A stretch of DNA of 64,000 nucleotides from assembly GCA_914767715.1 (NCBI GenBank), contig OU612069.1, forward strand, positions 18,161,387 through 18,225,386, read 5' to 3'. The number at the start of each line of letters is the position of its first letter. Within the stretch, counting starts at the first letter, position 1. Under the pieces are notes generated by a model that saw nothing but the letters and a program-made list of their open reading frames with translations, made no database searches and had not been told where the DNA came from. This document shows, one piece after another, positions 45,959-64,000 of the stretch. A program made the translations under genes and the position numbers. Source of the DNA: Membranipora membranacea (lineage: Eukaryota > Bryozoa > Gymnolaemata > Cheilostomatida > Membraniporidae).

Positions 45959-46586
45959 TAGTGTTGTATTGAGCCAGCAAATATGAAAATGAGCCGAGCC
46001 ACTGAAATTTCCCTAAATTCGGGTACGAGTCGGGTCGAGTCGAAAAGAGCGCCGTGAAATGGATTTACATTATGACTTCATAAGTCGATGTCCTACTCCT
46101 ACACTGTCTTCAGATATCACATTTTAAAAGAATGATGGATATTCATCCACTAATCACTAGTGCAATTAGCTAATAATACATGTTAAGTTTGATTCAGTTT
46201 GTAATATATCATCTAGACATAATGAACTATGTTGAGACCAAGTTTCATCAATTTCTGTCAAGTATTTATCGAATTATAGTTGTCTGAAGAAAGCTTTATG
46301 TAGTGTTGTAAGCCGTTCATAATAATCACAGCAAAAGCATGACTAATAGCTATTATGTTTTACCATTGTATAGTCTCTATTTCAAAAATCATCACCTAAA
46401 ATCCATAGCATAGTGGTTAAGTTTGTGGACTGTACTGCACTAGGTCTCAGGTCGCAGTATTTTGACCATCACTCTAGTAGTTGAGACCCGTAAGGATGTA
46501 GACCTCTGACCCAACTTGACCCTAACATGACCCGACCACAGAAACCCGAAACCCGACCCGTTGACTCGACCCTGAATACAACACTA
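45959..46586. mobile_element. hAT-like non-autonomous transposon, 628 bp, with 8 bp target duplication
   Basis: The ends read tagtgttgtattgagc and its reverse complement gaatacaacacta. The subterminal stretches are rich in gggtcgagtc / gactcgaccc and cgggt repeats. The flanks ataccata (45951-45958) and atgccata (46587-46594) match at seven of eight bases, as expected of a hAT-type 8 bp duplication. No transposase frame is present. Confidence 0.8.
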
Positions 46587-46630
46587 ATGCCATATCACAG
46601 TTGTGCGTGTTTGATCGGTTTTAAATTTGT

Positions 46631-47003
46631 ATTTAAACCGCTGCTGCTGCCACACAGCCAAATGTGTGCTTATAGAATTCTGTGTAGATCACAACTAATG
46701 TAATGAGGCTGCAATCTCAGCATTGTCACCTAATGAGCAAATAATTTGCACAAACTGATCGTCAAAATTAGGTTATGAAATTAATTATCTACCGCATCAG
46801 GTGACGTAGTTACCGTCTTACTAGTGCACACTGTACACGTCATAAGCTGGTGCGTAGATTTCATGCCCTGATTTTAAAGATCAGTTTGTGCAAATTATTT
46901 GTCCATTAGGTTACAATTATGAGATTTAAGTCTCAATTAATTATCTTGGAGTTATGCAGAATTCAATTATCACAAATTTGCTTGAGTGGCAGCAGTAGTT
47001 TAA
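46631..47003. mobile_element. Long foldback element, family D, copy 1
   Basis: This is a roughly 373 bp near-palindrome whose ends read tttaaaccgctgctgctgcc and ggcagcagtagtttaa. Each half contains gtttgtgcaaattattt(g/t) and a ttaggt(t/g)aca block. The same structure occurs at 60850-61222 and as half an element at 50205-50372. Confidence 0.8.
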
Positions 47004-48737
47004 GTTGCCTGCTCTTATTGGTATAATATGCAATGATATATCCCAAAGACACATTACACAACATATTACACCTCAGTCATACCTGTCAACCCTCCCGGTA
47101 TGGATGGGAGTCTCCCTGTATTTAGGGCATACTCCCTGTGGCAAAAAGGGCCCTGTATTCTCCCAGTTTGCCAACAATTCATGTACAACATCTTTGTTCT
47201 AAGGATACATAGCAGACACCCTTCTAAAAAAGAGATCCTGTTGAAATGAGACAGATGTAATTTTGAAGAATCTCCGTCCCGAAACGAACCCTCTTCCACG
47301 AGTGAATAAAATAAAAATAATCAACTCAATAAGCTGTCCTTGAAATACCTTCTCAAACCATCGGATACAATGTTTGTGCAAAAGATTTCCGCTCGCACGG
47401 ACAGGTTTTTAGCAGGGTTAAAACCCTGCCTTCTGCACCCCTTCCTGTAAAGGATCTTAGAGGGTTGGCCTCGGTTTTTTCATTCAAATTTTTAATGTTG
47501 CGAAATTACCTTCCCGGTCCCTCGCACTTCTCCCACCACTAATGCCACCCATCCTTGAGGTGGGGGTCCCTCTGCATTTGCAGTTCTAGTTTTAGTTGAT
47601 GCTTGTGAATGTTGCTTCTAACCGTATTGCCTTTTTTTTATACATGTCAACGCTTTATATCGATGCACGGCAGTTTTTATGTTGCTTTTACATCCTGCTA
47701 AGCTCTGCCATGAAGAAACAGAATATTACATCTATAAAATTATTTCACTCCAGATTGCACTAGGCTGGTGTGCAATCAAACACTATTATGCCCTGTCACT
47801 GAATGCTCACTGGACGCACATGGACAATCACAAATCAATCAACAATCGACTTCACGATGTCAAACAATAAACATAATTCTCAACCAACATTGTCAGACTA
47901 TGATTGGCTTTCCAGGCAATTTACTGCCAGTCACACAGGCTACCGAATCTTATAGTCTAAAAAATGCCTAATTTCTGAGAGCTATCATATAATTGGACGG
48001 ATAGAAGCATGCTATGACCTTTCAATTTTATCAATGATTGTTACTAAGTAAATCACTCTATATAAAATAGAATCAGGAAACACACGCTCTCATTGCAACC
48101 AAGCTACACATACTCAGAAAGGTGGGAGGTAAGCAATATGAAATTTGTGTATGTGTGTACCTTTATTATATCACTACTGATAAATAAAATTGCTGGACTG
48201 CTGATAAAACTGTAAAATGAGCTCATAAAATGCAGGTAAAAATAGAAAAAAATAAAAGTGGAAAAAGCATAAACTAAGATTTATTTGTTCAATATATTAA
48301 TTGCAATGGCACGGAAACAGTTACGCCTCAGATTTATATGTGCTTTTACAGCACGAAACCGACCAGATGGTAGCATGCCAAACCTCAATACTGGGTCGGT
48401 ATCACTGGCGGTTATTTGCAGAGCTTTGGTCTTGAGTCGCTGTTCAACAACATGTTGTGGTTGTGGTAGAGTAGTGTTAGCTAGGATGCTCTAATGAAAA
48501 GCTATGTTTTTATTGATTGATAGATTTTTGGTTGATTTTATTGCCTGGCACAAGGTGTCAGATGGTATTTAATTTTACATTATAAGGTTTTGGCAAGACA
48601 ACAATTGCCAGTGACTTAGTCGGATTTTAATATGACAGTTTGACAATATGAAGAAAAATCAGGATCTTCATTTGTATCATGAACTGTTAGGCTATAAGAC
48701 GCACCAACTTAACTAACTCTGTACAATATATTTGGCC

Positions 48738-63978
<15,241 letters not shown>

Positions 63979-64000
63979 GTATGCGTGGTATTTGGGTCTT

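Larger units (their letters stand above)
42073..48737. other. Repeat-rich gap upstream of cubilin
   Basis: No coding exon could be supported here, although undetected upstream exons of the minus-strand gene ending at 41106 may be present. The open frames around 45178-45655 lie on both strands of the same stretch and match nothing known. The gap holds the hairpins at 42505 and 43441, SINE pieces at 43905 and 44244, a tandem duplication at 44632, a hAT-like element at 45959 and a long foldback element at 46631. Confidence 0.55.

Overview
This is nuclear DNA from an animal, most likely an invertebrate. The genes are split into many short exons with GT-AG introns of roughly 0.2-2 kb, the background is AT-rich, and every recognisable gene has a metazoan orthologue. 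The gaps and introns are crowded with small non-autonomous transposons, tRNA-derived SINEs and one degenerate LINE. The phylum cannot be fixed from the window alone. Gene models were built by hand, and every exon junction was checked for splice dinucleotides and codon phase.

Layout. (1) 285-2434, minus: N-terminal part of an SLC17/sialin-type anion transporter that runs off the left edge. (2) 2435-6415: gap holding a foldback element and a short tandem repeat. (3) 6416-29087, minus: a complete 25-exon gene for a 1166-residue coiled-coil protein that I assign to CCDC158. Its introns carry an intact tRNA-Gly(TCC), SINEs and at least seven inverted-repeat elements. (4) 29088-31212: a 2.1 kb head-to-head spacer. 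(5) 31213-39563, plus: a complete alpha/beta hydrolase gene, ABHD18, with a duplicated 90-base exon directly after the nucleophile elbow. The two versions look like mutually exclusive exons. (6) 41106-42072, minus: two 3' exons of an unidentified gene. (7) 42073-48737: repeat-rich gap with a palindrome, SINEs, a tandem duplication, a hAT-like element and a long foldback element. (8) 48738-63978, plus: the first 22 exons (about 1000 residues) of cubilin, continuing past the right edge. They encode a signal peptide, a furin site, the N-terminal stalk, eight EGF domains and the first CUB domains. A broken LINE sits antisense in one of its introns.

The genes do not form a pathway. SLC17 (small-anion transport) and cubilin (endocytic receptor) are both membrane or epithelial proteins, CCDC158 is a poorly studied coiled-coil protein, and ABHD18 is a predicted serine hydrolase. 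The strongest candidate for something undescribed is the ABHD18 exon pair. The two copies share 20 of 30 residues, while 14 of the 17 conserved residues with more than one codon use different codons, so both appear to be maintained as protein.
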